From positions 22,594-86,593 of the forward strand of contig JBFFXF010000001.1 of the NCBI GenBank assembly GCA_041569895.1: a DNA stretch of 64,000 nucleotides, read 5' to 3'. The DNA is from JBFFXF01 sp041569895. GTDB taxonomy: Bacteria; Planctomycetota; UBA8108; JACQVS01. A program made the position numbers and the translations under genes. The notes below the pieces were generated by a model. The model had not been told where the DNA came from, did not search any database, and was given only the letters and a program-made list of their open reading frames with translations. Shown here in pieces: positions 8,565-17,654 of this stretch (positions are counted from its first letter, which is position 1; each line of letters starts with the position of its first letter).

Positions 8565-9959
8565 GTGGCCAGTCACTCAGAGCACTCGGAGAAACCAGCG
8601 ACGTCCGCGGGAGCAGGGCGACTCCAGCGCATCGTCGGCCGCCTGCGCTGTCTCGCCGGCCACCGGCGGGTGCCGCCCTACCTGTTCACGATCGTCATCG
8701 TGGCGCTCTCGCTCGCGCTGGTGCACTCCGCGTTCCGCAAGGGCGGGCTCTGGGACGCGGACCGCGCCAACGATTTTCGCGCGTACCATCAGGCGGCGCG
8801 CGCCGCGCTCGGGCGCGACCTCGCGTCGGCCTACAGCGCGCCCGAGAAGCCGTACCAGTACCCGCCGACCCTCGCGTCGATCGTCGTTCCGCTCGGCCTG
8901 CTGCCCGCGCGCGCGGCGCTCGTTCTCTGGGTGCTCGGCAGCCTCGCGCTCCTGCTCTGGTCGTTTCGCGTGCTCGAGCGGGTGCTCTGTCCGCCCGTCC
9001 GCGGCGTCGACAAGTTCCTCGGCTTCCTGATGGTCTTCCGCATGATCGAGAGCGACTTCGCCAACACCAACGCGAACACGCTCGTGCTCGGGCTCATCAT
9101 CTGGGGCTTCTCGCTCGAGCGGCGCGGGCGCTCCGGTTTCGCCGGCGTGGTGATCGCCCTGGCGACGTGCATCAAGGTCTTTCCGGCTCTGCTGGCGCCG
9201 TGGATGCTCTACCGCGCTCGCTGGCGGATGACCGGGGGGTTCCTCGCCGGGCTGGTGGTGTGGGGCGCCCTGGTCCCGGGCACGGTGCTCGGGCCGGCGG
9301 ATTTCTCGCGGAGCTTCGCGTCCTGGTATCGCGGCGTGGTCGCGCCGATGAGCCCCGCGGCCGTCGAGTACGGCGATGAGGCGCCGGGCGGCTACCTGCC
9401 CGGGCAGTCGCTCCGCGTGCTGCTGCACCGGGTTGCGCGCCCCATCGACGCCACGGCGCACGACGACGAGGAGGTGCCGCTCAACGTCATGACGCTCTCG
9501 AAGAGCGCGGTCGACATGGTCTGGGTGGGGCTCGCCGTCGTCTTGCTTGGCGGGTTGATGGTCTTCTTTCGCCGCCGCAGCTCGAGCCCGATCTGGGGCG
9601 GGGGCGAGATCGCGGTCGCGCTGACGCTCACGGTGCTCCTGTCGCCCCTCGCCAGAAAGGCCCACTTCGTCGTGCTGCTGCCCGCCGCGACCTACGCTTT
9701 CATGCTGGCTCGCATCTCCACCGGAGCGCGCCGGACGGTGTCCCGGACGCTCTGGTGGGCGGCGCTCGGCGTCATCCTGCTGACGTCGCCCTCGATCATC
9801 GGCGACCGGTGGTCGGCGATCGCGCTCGGCCTCTGCCCGCTCTCCGTCGCCGGGCTGATGCTCGTGGCCGTCCACGTCATCGAGGGGTCGCGACCGGAGC
9901 TCGATGAGTCGCGGGATGAAGATCGACCGCCGGAGCTTCGAGCCGCGGACGGCGATTGA
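8565..9959 (+). CDS. GT87-type polyprenol-linked mannosyltransferase, membrane
   Basis: 464 residues from a GTG start. It has about ten hydrophobic segments and the GT-C architecture of the DUF2029/GT87 family. The first periplasmic loop has the acidic motif RANDFRAYHQAARAALG followed by KPYQYPPTLASI, the hallmark of these enzymes, where the Asp is thought catalytic. It should transfer a mannosyl-like residue from a polyprenyl-phosphate sugar at the outer face of the membrane. The C-terminal 30 residues are charged and cytoplasmic. It is divergent from the M29 gene. Acceptor and pathway are unknown; no other glycan gene lies adjacent. Confidence 0.85.
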   Translation: MASHSEHSEKPATSAGAGRLQRIVGRLRCLAGHRRVPPYLFTIVIVALSLALVHSAFRKGGLWDADRANDFRAYHQAARAALGRDLASAYSAPEKPYQYPPTLASIVVPLGLLPARAALVLWVLGSLALLLWSFRVLERVLCPPVRGVDKFLGFLMVFRMIESDFANTNANTLVLGLIIWGFSLERRGRSGFAGVVIALATCIKVFPALLAPWMLYRARWRMTGGFLAGLVVWGALVPGTVLGPADFSRSFASWYRGVVAPMSPAAVEYGDEAPGGYLPGQSLRVLLHRVARPIDATAHDDEEVPLNVMTLSKSAVDMVWVGLAVVLLGGLMVFFRRRSSSPIWGGGEIAVALTLTVLLSPLARKAHFVVLLPAATYAFMLARISTGARRTVSRTLWWAALGVILLTSPSIIGDRWSAIALGLCPLSVAGLMLVAVHVIEGSRPELDESRDEDRPPELRAADGD

Positions 9960-10051
9960 GCGTTTTTTTGAAACGGAAACGAGTACAATGGGCGCCCGGC
10001 GGTGACGGCCCGTCGCCGCCGTGTGTCGATCCAGCAGAAGGAGGAATCGCC

Positions 10052-10843
10052 ATGCTCTCGAGAAGAACCGTCCTCGTCACGCTCGCGTTCGGACTGTTCG
10101 CCCTGGTTGTCACGGTGGGATCCGCCGTCACGCAGGACAAACCGGCGAAGATCAAGACGCTCGTCGTCACCGGCTTCGACGTCGGCTCGCACAGGTGGCG
10201 CGAGACGACCGAGCTGACGCGCAAGACGCTCGAGGAGTCGGGACGCTTCGATGTCAAGGTCTGCGAGGACATCGGCATCTTCGAGTCGTCCGGACTCGAC
10301 GCCTACGACGTCATCGTGCTCAACTACGGCTTCTGGGCGGCGCCCGAGCCGAGCGCCGAGGGCAAGGCCGGACTGCTGAAGTTCGTCAAGGGCGGCAAGG
10401 GGCTCGTGGCGCTCCACTTCGCGTGCAGCTCCTTTCAGGATTGGGACGAGTACGCCAACCTGCTCGGCCGCGTCTGGAAGAAGGGCATCGGCGGTCACGG
10501 TCCGAAGGGTGACTTCACCGTGAAGATCGTCAACGAGGATCACCCGATCACACGCGGGCTCGAGAGCTTCACCACCGACGACGAGCTCTACGCCAAGCTC
10601 AGCGGCGAAGCCGAGATCCAGATCCTGGCGTCGGCGTACTCCGAGTGGAGCAAGAAGGTCGAGCCGATCGTCTTCGTCAAGCCCTACGGCAAGGGCCGCG
10701 TCTTCCACAACGTCCTCGGCCACGGCCTGCAGCCGCGCCAGCACGAGTCCTTCAAGGAGCTCCTCCGCCGTGGCACCGAATGGGCAGCGACGGGCAAGGT
10801 GACGACCGGCAAGGCAACGAGAACGGCCCGCTCGGCGGATTGA
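10052..10843 (+). CDS. ThuA-like exported protein
   Basis: 263 residues. The ATG is preceded by AAGGAGG, a near-perfect ribosome site, and starts a signal peptide (MLSRRTVLVTLAFGLFALVV) ending around VTQDKP. The mature part is the ThuA/amidotransferase-like fold: TLVVTGFDVGSHRWRET, YDVIVLNYGFW, GKGLVALHFACSSFQDWDEY, RVFHNVLGHGLQ. ThuA-like proteins are expanded in planctomycetes and linked to trehalose or other sugar utilisation, but here no sugar operon is adjacent. A TACAAT hexamer at 9984 could be a -10 box; no clear -35 is seen. The C-terminal tail is basic and low complexity. Confidence 0.85.
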   Translation: MLSRRTVLVTLAFGLFALVVTVGSAVTQDKPAKIKTLVVTGFDVGSHRWRETTELTRKTLEESGRFDVKVCEDIGIFESSGLDAYDVIVLNYGFWAAPEPSAEGKAGLLKFVKGGKGLVALHFACSSFQDWDEYANLLGRVWKKGIGGHGPKGDFTVKIVNEDHPITRGLESFTTDDELYAKLSGEAEIQILASAYSEWSKKVEPIVFVKPYGKGRVFHNVLGHGLQPRQHESFKELLRRGTEWAATGKVTTGKATRTARSAD

Positions 10844-10896
10844 CGCGGGGAATCGGGTCCGGGGACCGGGCGGGAGCCCTTCCCCGGGCCTCGAAG

Positions 10897-11223
10897 TCAG
10901 CGCGTGAGCTTCCAGAGCACGGCCTGGACGTGGTCGATCCGCTGCTGTGCCTCCCTGACCTGCCGCTCGGCGATATACCCCCACGCCATGGCGACACGCA
11001 GAGCCGTCCGCACCTCCTCGGCGCTCCCCGAGGCGACGCGCCAGAGGTGAAGCCGATCCCCACCCGCGCGCCGGTTCCCCTCGCCGAGATTGAGCGCAAC
11101 GGACGACGCCGCATCCCGAATCTGCGTCGCCAGCCGCGAATCGCGACGACGAATCGACATCACCAACGGACGCAACGAACGAACAGCAGCCAGAGCGATC
11201 TCGAGAGCCTCGAAGGGTTTCAT
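10897..11223 (-). CDS. Four-helix-bundle protein (23S rRNA intervening-sequence type)
   Basis: 108 residues, ATG preceded by GGAGG. The sequence has the family signature of small four-helix-bundle proteins (TIGR02436/S23 type): MKPFEALEIALAAVRSLRPL, then TQIRDAASSVALNLGEGNRR and a C-terminal SGSAEEVRTAL helix. The family was first seen encoded in 23S rRNA insertions but is common as free-standing genes near repeats or diversity-generating elements. No reverse transcriptase or rRNA gene is present here. It lies between ThuA and the heptamer repeat, transcribed against ThuA. Molecular function is unknown. Confidence 0.85.
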   Translation of the reverse strand: MKPFEALEIALAAVRSLRPLVMSIRRRDSRLATQIRDAASSVALNLGEGNRRAGGDRLHLWRVASGSAEEVRTALRVAMAWGYIAERQVREAQQRIDHVQAVLWKLTR

Positions 11224-11432
11224 GAGAACCTCCGATCGAGTGAGAGAAAGGAATCCGTGGCCGCCGGCCCAAAGCGGCGGCGCTTTCCCCCCGCACAACC
11301 GGAGCGCAGGCCGTGTCAAGGACGACGAAGTCGCCGAGCAAAGCGAGGGAATCCTTGATATGGCCGAGCACCGGTTACAATCGACCGGTCGACGCCGCCG
11401 CCCCCCGCCGATCTGAACGCCTCCGCATCGAC

Positions 11433-11500
11433 TCTGCCCTCTGCCCTCTGATCTCTGATCTCTGATCTCTGATTTCTGGTCTCTGATCTCTGATCTCTGT
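11433..11500. repeat. Heptamer microsatellite (TCTCTGA)n
   Basis: Direct repeats of TCTCTGA/TCTGCCC variants, about nine units, in the gap between the four-helix-bundle gene and the DUF4097 gene. The 7-base period cannot be read through without frame shift, unlike the hexamer modules. Open frames across it (SEIRDQRSEI type) are rejected. Confidence 0.85.
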
Positions 11501-11515
11501 CTCCGTCCCCCCCCC

Positions 11516-12475
11516 TCACCTCACCGACCGATACGACACCGACCCGTTCCGTGACTGGATACGGATCGACCCCCCGCCGCCGTTCAGTCTGGCGTGCAGG
11601 CGTCTCTTGTCGCTCTCGATGAGCTCCGCGCTGGTGCCGTGAAAGTCGGTCGACAGGCTGCCGTTCGAGGTCTCCATCTCGAGGACGGCGCGGACGGTCG
11701 CGGGGAGGTCGACGCTGATCTTTCCGTTCGAGGTCGCGATGTCGATCTCCGGCGTCTCCGGCAACGCGACCGCGACCAGCTCGATCGGGCCGTTGCTCGA
11801 GCGCAGGTGCGCGTTTCCCTTGACGCCGTGCGCCACGATCTTGCCGTTCGAGGTCACTGCCTTGACTTTCTCCCGGCCGCCGCCGTCGATGCGGATGGCG
11901 CCGTTCGACGTGCGCAGGTCGAGGTCGCCAGTGACCGCCTTTACCTCGATCTTGCCGTTCGAGGAACGCGCGTTCACCGACCCGTCGATTGACGCGACGT
12001 TCACCGCGCCGTTGCTCGACTCGATTGTGACGCTGCCGCGCGTGCCCTCGGCCGTGACCCGGCCGTTGCTCGTCCGGGCACCCAGATCGATCTCCGGCGG
12101 CAGCACGATCTCGAAATCGACTCCGGGAGATCGCCGACGGAGCGCTTCGGGGATCACCGCGGCGATCCGCAGGGTGTCACCGTCCTCCACGCGCTCGACC
12201 GTGACGTCGATCTTCTCCGCGTGCTCTCGGGCGTCATCGTCGGATACTCCGCGCGCGAACTTGGCCCCGCGGATGCTCGCCTGCTCGACGCCGTCGCGGC
12301 ACGCCACGGTGATGGCGCCGTTGCGCGTCTCGACCTCCACTCGGGTGAGGCCGCCGACGTCCGCCGACAACTCGAACGGGATCCTGGCCCTCGACGGGTA
12401 CGCCTCGCAGCCGACGGCGACGATGGCGACGATGGCGACGATGACGACGAATGGGACGAAGAGCTCGACTCTCAT
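11516..12475 (-). CDS. DUF4097-like beta-solenoid lipoprotein
   Basis: 319 residues, ATG preceded by AGGAGGG. The signal segment FVPFVVIVAIVAIVAVGC ends in a cysteine at a non-ideal lipobox (AVGC), so outer-face lipid anchoring is likely but not certain. The rest is a DUF4097/adhesin-type solenoid. The motif SNG occurs eight times (TSNGRV, SSNGAV, SSNGKI and so on) about every 19-20 residues, flanked by two RNG versions, one near each end. The family is often near anti-sigma or transport genes; its role is unknown. Here it follows the ABC permease genes on the same strand with a gap of about 45 nt, probably the last gene of that operon. Confidence 0.8.
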   Translation of the reverse strand: MRVELFVPFVVIVAIVAIVAVGCEAYPSRARIPFELSADVGGLTRVEVETRNGAITVACRDGVEQASIRGAKFARGVSDDDAREHAEKIDVTVERVEDGDTLRIAAVIPEALRRRSPGVDFEIVLPPEIDLGARTSNGRVTAEGTRGSVTIESSNGAVNVASIDGSVNARSSNGKIEVKAVTGDLDLRTSNGAIRIDGGGREKVKAVTSNGKIVAHGVKGNAHLRSSNGPIELVAVALPETPEIDIATSNGKISVDLPATVRAVLEMETSNGSLSTDFHGTSAELIESDKRRLHARLNGGGGSIRIQSRNGSVSYRSVR

Positions 12476-12520
12476 GGCGATCCCTCCTCTCGGTCGAGAG
12501 AAATCGTGCCGTGACGCGGC

Positions 12521-13672
12521 TCAGGTTCGCAGGCGCGGATCCATCGCGTCGCGAAGCGCCTGGCCGACCAGATTGAACGACGTCACCGTGATGAAGATCG
12601 CGAGCCCCGGAGCCCACGCCAGGTAGAAGAGTCCCTCGCCGACGAACTCGCGGCCCTGCGCGACGATCTCGCCCCACGACGCCGTCGGCGGGACGACGCC
12701 GAAACCGAGGAACGACAGGGCGTTCTCCGTCAGCACCGCCGCCGCGACACCGAACGTCGCGGTGACGAAAACCGGCTGGATGGCGTTCGGCAGGATGTGG
12801 CGAAACATCACGCGTCGCGGCGGCGCCCCGAGCGCGCGAGAGGCGTCGCAGTACTCGAGCGTCTTCACGCGCAGCACCTCGCCCCGCATCAGCCGGAAGA
12901 TGGCCGTCCACCTGGTCAGCCCGATGACCAGCATGATGGTATAGATCGACTTCGGCAAAAAAGCGATCATCGTGATGATCAGAAAGAAGGTCGGGAAGCA
13001 CATCACGACCTCGGTGATGCGCGAGAGCACGGTGTCGATCCAGCCGCCGGCGTAGCCGGCGATCAGCCCCAGCACGACACCGATGATGACGTAAATCGAC
13101 ACCGCCACGACGCCGACCGAGAGCGAGACGATGGTCCCGTGGATCAGTCGCGCGAGGACGTCACGGCCCTGTCCGTCGGTGCCGAGGAGGTGCGTCTCGA
13201 CCTGGTCGGGCGCCGGGCCCCAGCGGGTGGTCTCGAGCGGCCGGAGCTTGAACGCGTTGATCTCCCTGTAGCCGGAGAAGATCGGCGGCGCGATGTACCA
13301 GTCGCCGCGCGACGGGTCCCAGTCGGTCGCGATGGTCTCCTTCCAGCTCTTGCGGCCGAGCTCGGGATAGAAGTCGGAAAACGGGTTGCCGTCGCCGATT
13401 CGCAGTCGCCTCAGCCAGTCGACGACGACGCCGGGGAGCGGGAAGGAGTCGAGGTACGTCGGGAACGCCGGGAAGCAGAGCGAGCCCTGGTATCGCGCGA
13501 CGATCGGGACATCGTTCGCGAGCAGAGGCGCGAGGAGGGCGACGACCACCAGCACGGAGAGCACCGCGAGTCCCAGGACTCCCAGGCGGCTCTTCATGAA
13601 CTGCCGCCGGACGATGGTCCAGGAGCTCCTGGCGCGCGGGAGCGGATCGGCTCGGACTGCAGGTCGCATCAT
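12521..13672 (-). CDS. Peptide-type ABC transporter permease (OppC/YejE-like)
   Basis: 383 residues. The N-terminus has the OppC start (WTIVRRQFMKSRLGVLGLAVL, first transmembrane helix). An unusually long periplasmic segment of about 120 residues follows (residues about 55-175, with repeated aromatic and proline residues), as in YejE-type permeases. Then comes the canonical HLLGTDGQGRDVLARLIHG, four further membrane helices, and the coupling loop EYCDASRALGAPPRRVMFRH. It should form a heterodimer with the OppB-type permease whose stop codon it overlaps by ATGA (4 nt). The substrate is probably a peptide or similar compound. No ABC ATPase gene is adjacent. Confidence 0.88.
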   Translation of the reverse strand: MMRPAVRADPLPRARSSWTIVRRQFMKSRLGVLGLAVLSVLVVVALLAPLLANDVPIVARYQGSLCFPAFPTYLDSFPLPGVVVDWLRRLRIGDGNPFSDFYPELGRKSWKETIATDWDPSRGDWYIAPPIFSGYREINAFKLRPLETTRWGPAPDQVETHLLGTDGQGRDVLARLIHGTIVSLSVGVVAVSIYVIIGVVLGLIAGYAGGWIDTVLSRITEVVMCFPTFFLIITMIAFLPKSIYTIMLVIGLTRWTAIFRLMRGEVLRVKTLEYCDASRALGAPPRRVMFRHILPNAIQPVFVTATFGVAAAVLTENALSFLGFGVVPPTASWGEIVAQGREFVGEGLFYLAWAPGLAIFITVTSFNLVGQALRDAMDPRLRT

Positions 13673-15561
13673 TTCAGCTCGATCCTCGGGTCGACGATGC
13701 AGTAGAGCAGGTCGGAGATCAGGATGCCGATCATCGTCAGCACCGCGACGAGCGTCGTGATCCCCATGATCACCGGATAGTCGCGCTGGAGGACGGCCTC
13801 GAAGCCGAGCGATCCCATGCCGGGAAGCGAGTAGATGCGCTCGATGATCACCGAGCCGCCGATCACCGTCGGCAGCAGGTTCCCGAACACGGTGACGACC
13901 GGCAGCAGCCCGTTGCGCAGCGCGTGCACGCCGACGACGCGGCGCTCGGGCAGCCCCTTGGCGCGGGCCGTGCGCACGGCGTCCTGCGAGAGCGCCTCGA
14001 GCATGCTGGAGCGAACCAGCCGCGACAGGAACGCGAAGCTCGCGTACGTCAGCGCGGTCAGGGGCAGCACCAGGTGCAGCAGGTGATCCCAGACGTAGCT
14101 CAGGAACGGCAGGTCGCCGGCGTTGTCGGAGTGGAGGTTGACGAACGGCAGGATGCCGCCGGTCGGCCCCGCCGGACTTCCCAGCAGAATGATCAACATC
14201 GTCGCGACCCAGAAGCTCGGCATGCTGTAGAGCAGGAAGAGGACGAGTGTCGTCGCCTGATCGGACATCGAGTTCCGCCGGGCGGCGGAGAAGACGCCGA
14301 GCGGGATCGAGAGCAGATAGGTGATCAGGATCGAGACCAGGTTGAGCTCCAGGGTCACCGGCATCGCCTCGACGATCTTGTCCCAGACGGGACGGTCGTC
14401 CTTGAAGGAGAGGCCGAAATCGAGCCGGACAAGGCGCGAGAGCCAGTCGACGTACGCCGGCACGAGCGGGACGTCGTCGACGTCGAGCGCGGCGGAGACG
14501 ACACGCCCACCGTCACCGACCGCGACGGCGCGGACGACTCCCGAGTGGCCGGCGAGCGTGGCGCGCAGTCGACCCGCGGCGACATCCCAGAGCCGCACCG
14601 AGGCATCACGGCCGCCGGAGACGAGCAGATCTCCATCGCCGAGAGCGACCGATTCGACGACCGCCGTGTGGCCGTCGAGGCGCGCCGTCACGGCGCGCCG
14701 GGCGGTGTCGATGAGCGCCACCGCGTTGTCGCCGAGACCCGCGGCGATCCGGCTGCCATCGGCGGCGACGTCGATCGCGTGGACCGGCGCACCGCAGTCG
14801 ACCGGCGCGCCGACCTCCCTCCGTGTCGCGGCGTCCCAGAAACGCACCGTCCGGTCTCGCGAGGCCGACACGAGCACGCCGCCGGACAGCGACTCGACTC
14901 CGGTGACCTCGCCGATGTGCGCCTCGATCACATCCACGAGCTCGCCGGTGCGCGCGTTCCAGACCCGGACGGTCGCATCGCGTGAGCCGGTGATCAGGAG
15001 GTCGTCGTCCGCGAACGCGGCGCACCGGACGAGCAGGCCGTGCCCGGCGCACGTGGCCACCGGGCGGCCGGTCTCGACGTCCCACACGCGAGCGGTGCGG
15101 TCGTCGGAGCACGACGCGATGAGCGTCCCGTCGGGCGAGAAGGCCACGGCGTTGATCGCCGCTCCGTGGGCCTCGATGGTCCGCGGAGCGCGTCCCGGCT
15201 CGATCGGTCGCAGCACGATGCGTCCGTCGGCGGTGCCCGCGGCGACGATCGTGCCTCCCGGCGACGTCGCCAGCGCGAGGACCGCGTCAGTCTCCGTCGT
15301 CGTGCCGACTCGCCTGCCGCTCCCGGAGTCCCACGATCGGATGGTCGCGGTCTCCTCGAGCAGGCCGAGCCGGATCTTCGAGCGCACGATCTGACGCTCG
15401 CGGTCGGAGAAATCACCGCCGCCCTCGAAGCCGCCGCTCGCCGCGATCGAGAACGCCACGGGGTCACCGGGCGCGAGGCGGATGATGAGAAACGTCACCA
15501 TGGTGATCCCGAGGAGTGTCGGGATCATCAGCAGCAATCGTCGTGTGATGTACTGGATCAC
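13669..15561 (-). CDS. OppB-type ABC permease with inserted seven-bladed WD40 propeller
   Basis: 630 residues, GTG start; normal OppB/DppB proteins are about 310-340. Residues 1-30 are the standard first helix (QYITRRLLLMIPTLLGITMV, ending RLAPGDP). At residues 61-68 the usual loop sequence begins (SKIRLGLL). It is then interrupted by about 290 residues of WD40 repeats (69-360) and resumes as VDDVPLVPAYVDWLSRLVRL, where a normal protein reads LGLDxPxxxxYxxWL. The remaining helices and coupling loop (DAVRTARAKGLPERRVVGVH) are intact. Blades show motifs such as SDDRTARVWDVETGR and SRDATVRVWNARTGE. The N-terminal strand TATIRSWDSGSGRR pairs logically with the last blade. By OppB topology the propeller would be extracytoplasmic, next to the binding-protein docking site. 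Confidence 0.9.
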   Translation of the reverse strand: MIQYITRRLLLMIPTLLGITMVTFLIIRLAPGDPVAFSIAASGGFEGGGDFSDRERQIVRSKIRLGLLEETATIRSWDSGSGRRVGTTTETDAVLALATSPGGTIVAAGTADGRIVLRPIEPGRAPRTIEAHGAAINAVAFSPDGTLIASCSDDRTARVWDVETGRPVATCAGHGLLVRCAAFADDDLLITGSRDATVRVWNARTGELVDVIEAHIGEVTGVESLSGGVLVSASRDRTVRFWDAATRREVGAPVDCGAPVHAIDVAADGSRIAAGLGDNAVALIDTARRAVTARLDGHTAVVESVALGDGDLLVSGGRDASVRLWDVAAGRLRATLAGHSGVVRAVAVGDGGRVVSAALDVDDVPLVPAYVDWLSRLVRLDFGLSFKDDRPVWDKIVEAMPVTLELNLVSILITYLLSIPLGVFSAARRNSMSDQATTLVLFLLYSMPSFWVATMLIILLGSPAGPTGGILPFVNLHSDNAGDLPFLSYVWDHLLHLVLPLTALTYASFAFLSRLVRSSMLEALSQDAVRTARAKGLPERRVVGVHALRNGLLPVVTVFGNLLPTVIGGSVIIERIYSLPGMGSLGFEAVLQRDYPVIMGITTLVAVLTMIGILISDLLYCIVDPRIELK

Positions 15562-15610
15562 GATCGAGGCGGAGCTCGCCAGGCATCCGCGGGCGCGGCC
15601 GCGGCGACGG

Positions 15611-17632
15611 TCAGCTGTCGTCGTCCTTCGCGTCGTCCTTCAGCCAGATGGTCGTCGGCCTCAAGCCGGTCTTGCCGATCCGGACGCCGCCGAACTTCTT
15701 GTTGATCAGCGCGCCGACTCTCCCGTGCGTGAGGAGAAGCATCGGCACGTCCTCGTGGAAATGACGGTTGAAGCGGTGAAACATCTCGGCGCGCTTTTCA
15801 TCGTCGAACTCGCGACGCATCGCCTCGAGGAGCCGGTCGACCTCCTCGTTCTTCCAGCCGGCATGATTTCCGGCCCGCTCGATGCCCTGCGACGAGTGGA
15901 AGTTGTCGTAGGGGTCCATCCACGGGTCTTCCGGAGAGAGGAGCAGGCAGATGGCGTCGAACTCGCGATTGAAGAGCGCCTCGGTGAACTGCGACCACTC
16001 GGATTTGTCGATCGTGCAGTCGACGCCGACCGACTTGCACGCGTCGTTGACCAGCACGCCGATGGTGTCGTACCAGGTCCTGCCGGCGGGAACGGTGAGC
16101 TCGAAGCGCAGCGGGACGCCGCCACGGTCGCGCACGCCGTCGCCGTCGCTGTCCTTCCATCCCGCCTCGTCGAGGAGGCGAGCCGCGAGCTGCGGATCGA
16201 AGCGACGCGGCTCGATGTCGTGCGAGTACTCGCGGTAGATCGGCTTCGTGGGGCAGGTCGCGATCTGGCCGCGCCCGCGTTCCATGTCCTTCCAGATGCG
16301 CTCGCGGTCGACGAGGTGGGCGATGGCGCGGCGGACCCGGACGTCGTCGAAGGGCGGGCGTCGGCAGTTGAACGTGATGTGCGAGAAACCGATGCGCGTG
16401 TGGTCGTACTCGTACCGGTCCGCGATCCCGGTGATCGTCGGATCGTTCTCGAGCTGGTCCTCCCACATCGAATGCTCGACGGAGACGACGTGAATCAGCC
16501 CCTTCCGGAACGCCTCGATCATCGATACGCGGTCCCGCACCCAGCGCCACCGCAGCCGCTCGAGACGGTAGTGGTCGGGGTTCAGCGCGCGCAGCCACGC
16601 CCGGCCGTTCGCGAACAGCGTGACGTGCTGCGAGACCACCCGTGACTGGCCCTCGACCCACGTGTAGGGGCCCGTTCCCGGCGGCATCTCCTGCCCGAGG
16701 AGGTTGAAGACCTCCGCGAAACCGGGCTCGAGCGGCGTGACGCTGAAACGCTCGATCCCCCGCTCTCGCGCCACGGCGGGGATCTTCCGCTCGTAGTACT
16801 CCTGCGGGAAGATCCGCAGCGCGTACCCGAACTGCTTGAGCGCCTTCCAGTACTTTCGCCGCATGCGCACCTCGACGGTGAGGGGATCGATCTTGCGCAC
16901 GCTCGCCACGTCGTTGAAGGACGACTTGCGGCTCTCCGACTTGACGTCGGGATCGGCGACGAGGTTGTAGCTGAAGATGACGTCGTCGGCGTCGAAGGGA
17001 GACCCATCGGAAAAGGTCACGCCGCGGCGCAGGTGGAACCGGTAGGTGAGGCCATCGTCGCCGGTCTCCCATGCCACGGCGAGCTCCGGCCAGAGCTCCT
17101 GCGGGTTGTCGGGATTGACCGTGAAGAGCCGCTCGTGCACCTGCTCGTCGATCACCGACGCCATGCCGTCGTTGGTGAGGTAGTAGTTGTAGAGGCCGGG
17201 CTCGGCCATCCATCCGAAGATGAATGTCCCGCGCCGCGGCGGGATGAAGGCGGGTTGCCGTGCGGTGGTGCGGCCCGGAATCTCGGCGCCCGGAGGCGGC
17301 TCGATGGTGAAGCCGGGCGTCGCCTCGAGCGGTCGCCCGATGGCGTCCTTGCCGTCACCGAACCGTGCGGCGCCGGTCGAATCGGACCCGGCCCCCGTAC
17401 CCGGCGCGGCGTCGATCCGCACCGGCCCGCCGGAGCCACGCACCTCGAGGACGATCCGATCGAGCCCCTCGACGCGCACCGACCGCGCCTGCACCTCCTC
17501 GATCTCGCGCCGCAGCTCGATGATCTTCTCCTGCTGGTGATCGAGAGAACGCAGGATCATCCAGAGCGTGACGAGGATCAGACCGAGGAGAAAGACGATG
17601 ATCACTCGTCCTGTGGTCCAGCCTTCGTTCAC
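15611..17632 (-). CDS. Family 5 (DppA/OppA-type) substrate-binding protein, membrane-anchored
   Basis: 673 residues from a GTG preceded by GGAG. Instead of a cleaved signal or lipobox it starts with an uncleavable-looking helix (GRVIIVFLLGLILVTLWMIL). A coiled coil of about 30 residues (DHQQEKIIELRREIEEVQAR) and a proline-rich linker follow. The SBP_bac_5 domain begins around residue 135 and shows WPELAVAWETGDDGLTYRFH and LRRGVTFSDGSPFDADDVIF, the family signature. It binds peptides or similar ligands and delivers them to the two permeases encoded downstream. It is the first gene of the operon; the next start is 49 nt away. Fixed anchoring to the membrane is unusual for this family. Confidence 0.88.
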   Translation of the reverse strand: MNEGWTTGRVIIVFLLGLILVTLWMILRSLDHQQEKIIELRREIEEVQARSVRVEGLDRIVLEVRGSGGPVRIDAAPGTGAGSDSTGAARFGDGKDAIGRPLEATPGFTIEPPPGAEIPGRTTARQPAFIPPRRGTFIFGWMAEPGLYNYYLTNDGMASVIDEQVHERLFTVNPDNPQELWPELAVAWETGDDGLTYRFHLRRGVTFSDGSPFDADDVIFSYNLVADPDVKSESRKSSFNDVASVRKIDPLTVEVRMRRKYWKALKQFGYALRIFPQEYYERKIPAVARERGIERFSVTPLEPGFAEVFNLLGQEMPPGTGPYTWVEGQSRVVSQHVTLFANGRAWLRALNPDHYRLERLRWRWVRDRVSMIEAFRKGLIHVVSVEHSMWEDQLENDPTITGIADRYEYDHTRIGFSHITFNCRRPPFDDVRVRRAIAHLVDRERIWKDMERGRGQIATCPTKPIYREYSHDIEPRRFDPQLAARLLDEAGWKDSDGDGVRDRGGVPLRFELTVPAGRTWYDTIGVLVNDACKSVGVDCTIDKSEWSQFTEALFNREFDAICLLLSPEDPWMDPYDNFHSSQGIERAGNHAGWKNEEVDRLLEAMRREFDDEKRAEMFHRFNRHFHEDVPMLLLTHGRVGALINKKFGGVRIGKTGLRPTTIWLKDDAKDDDS

Positions 17633-17654
17633 ATCACGTCTCCGTTCTTCTTCC

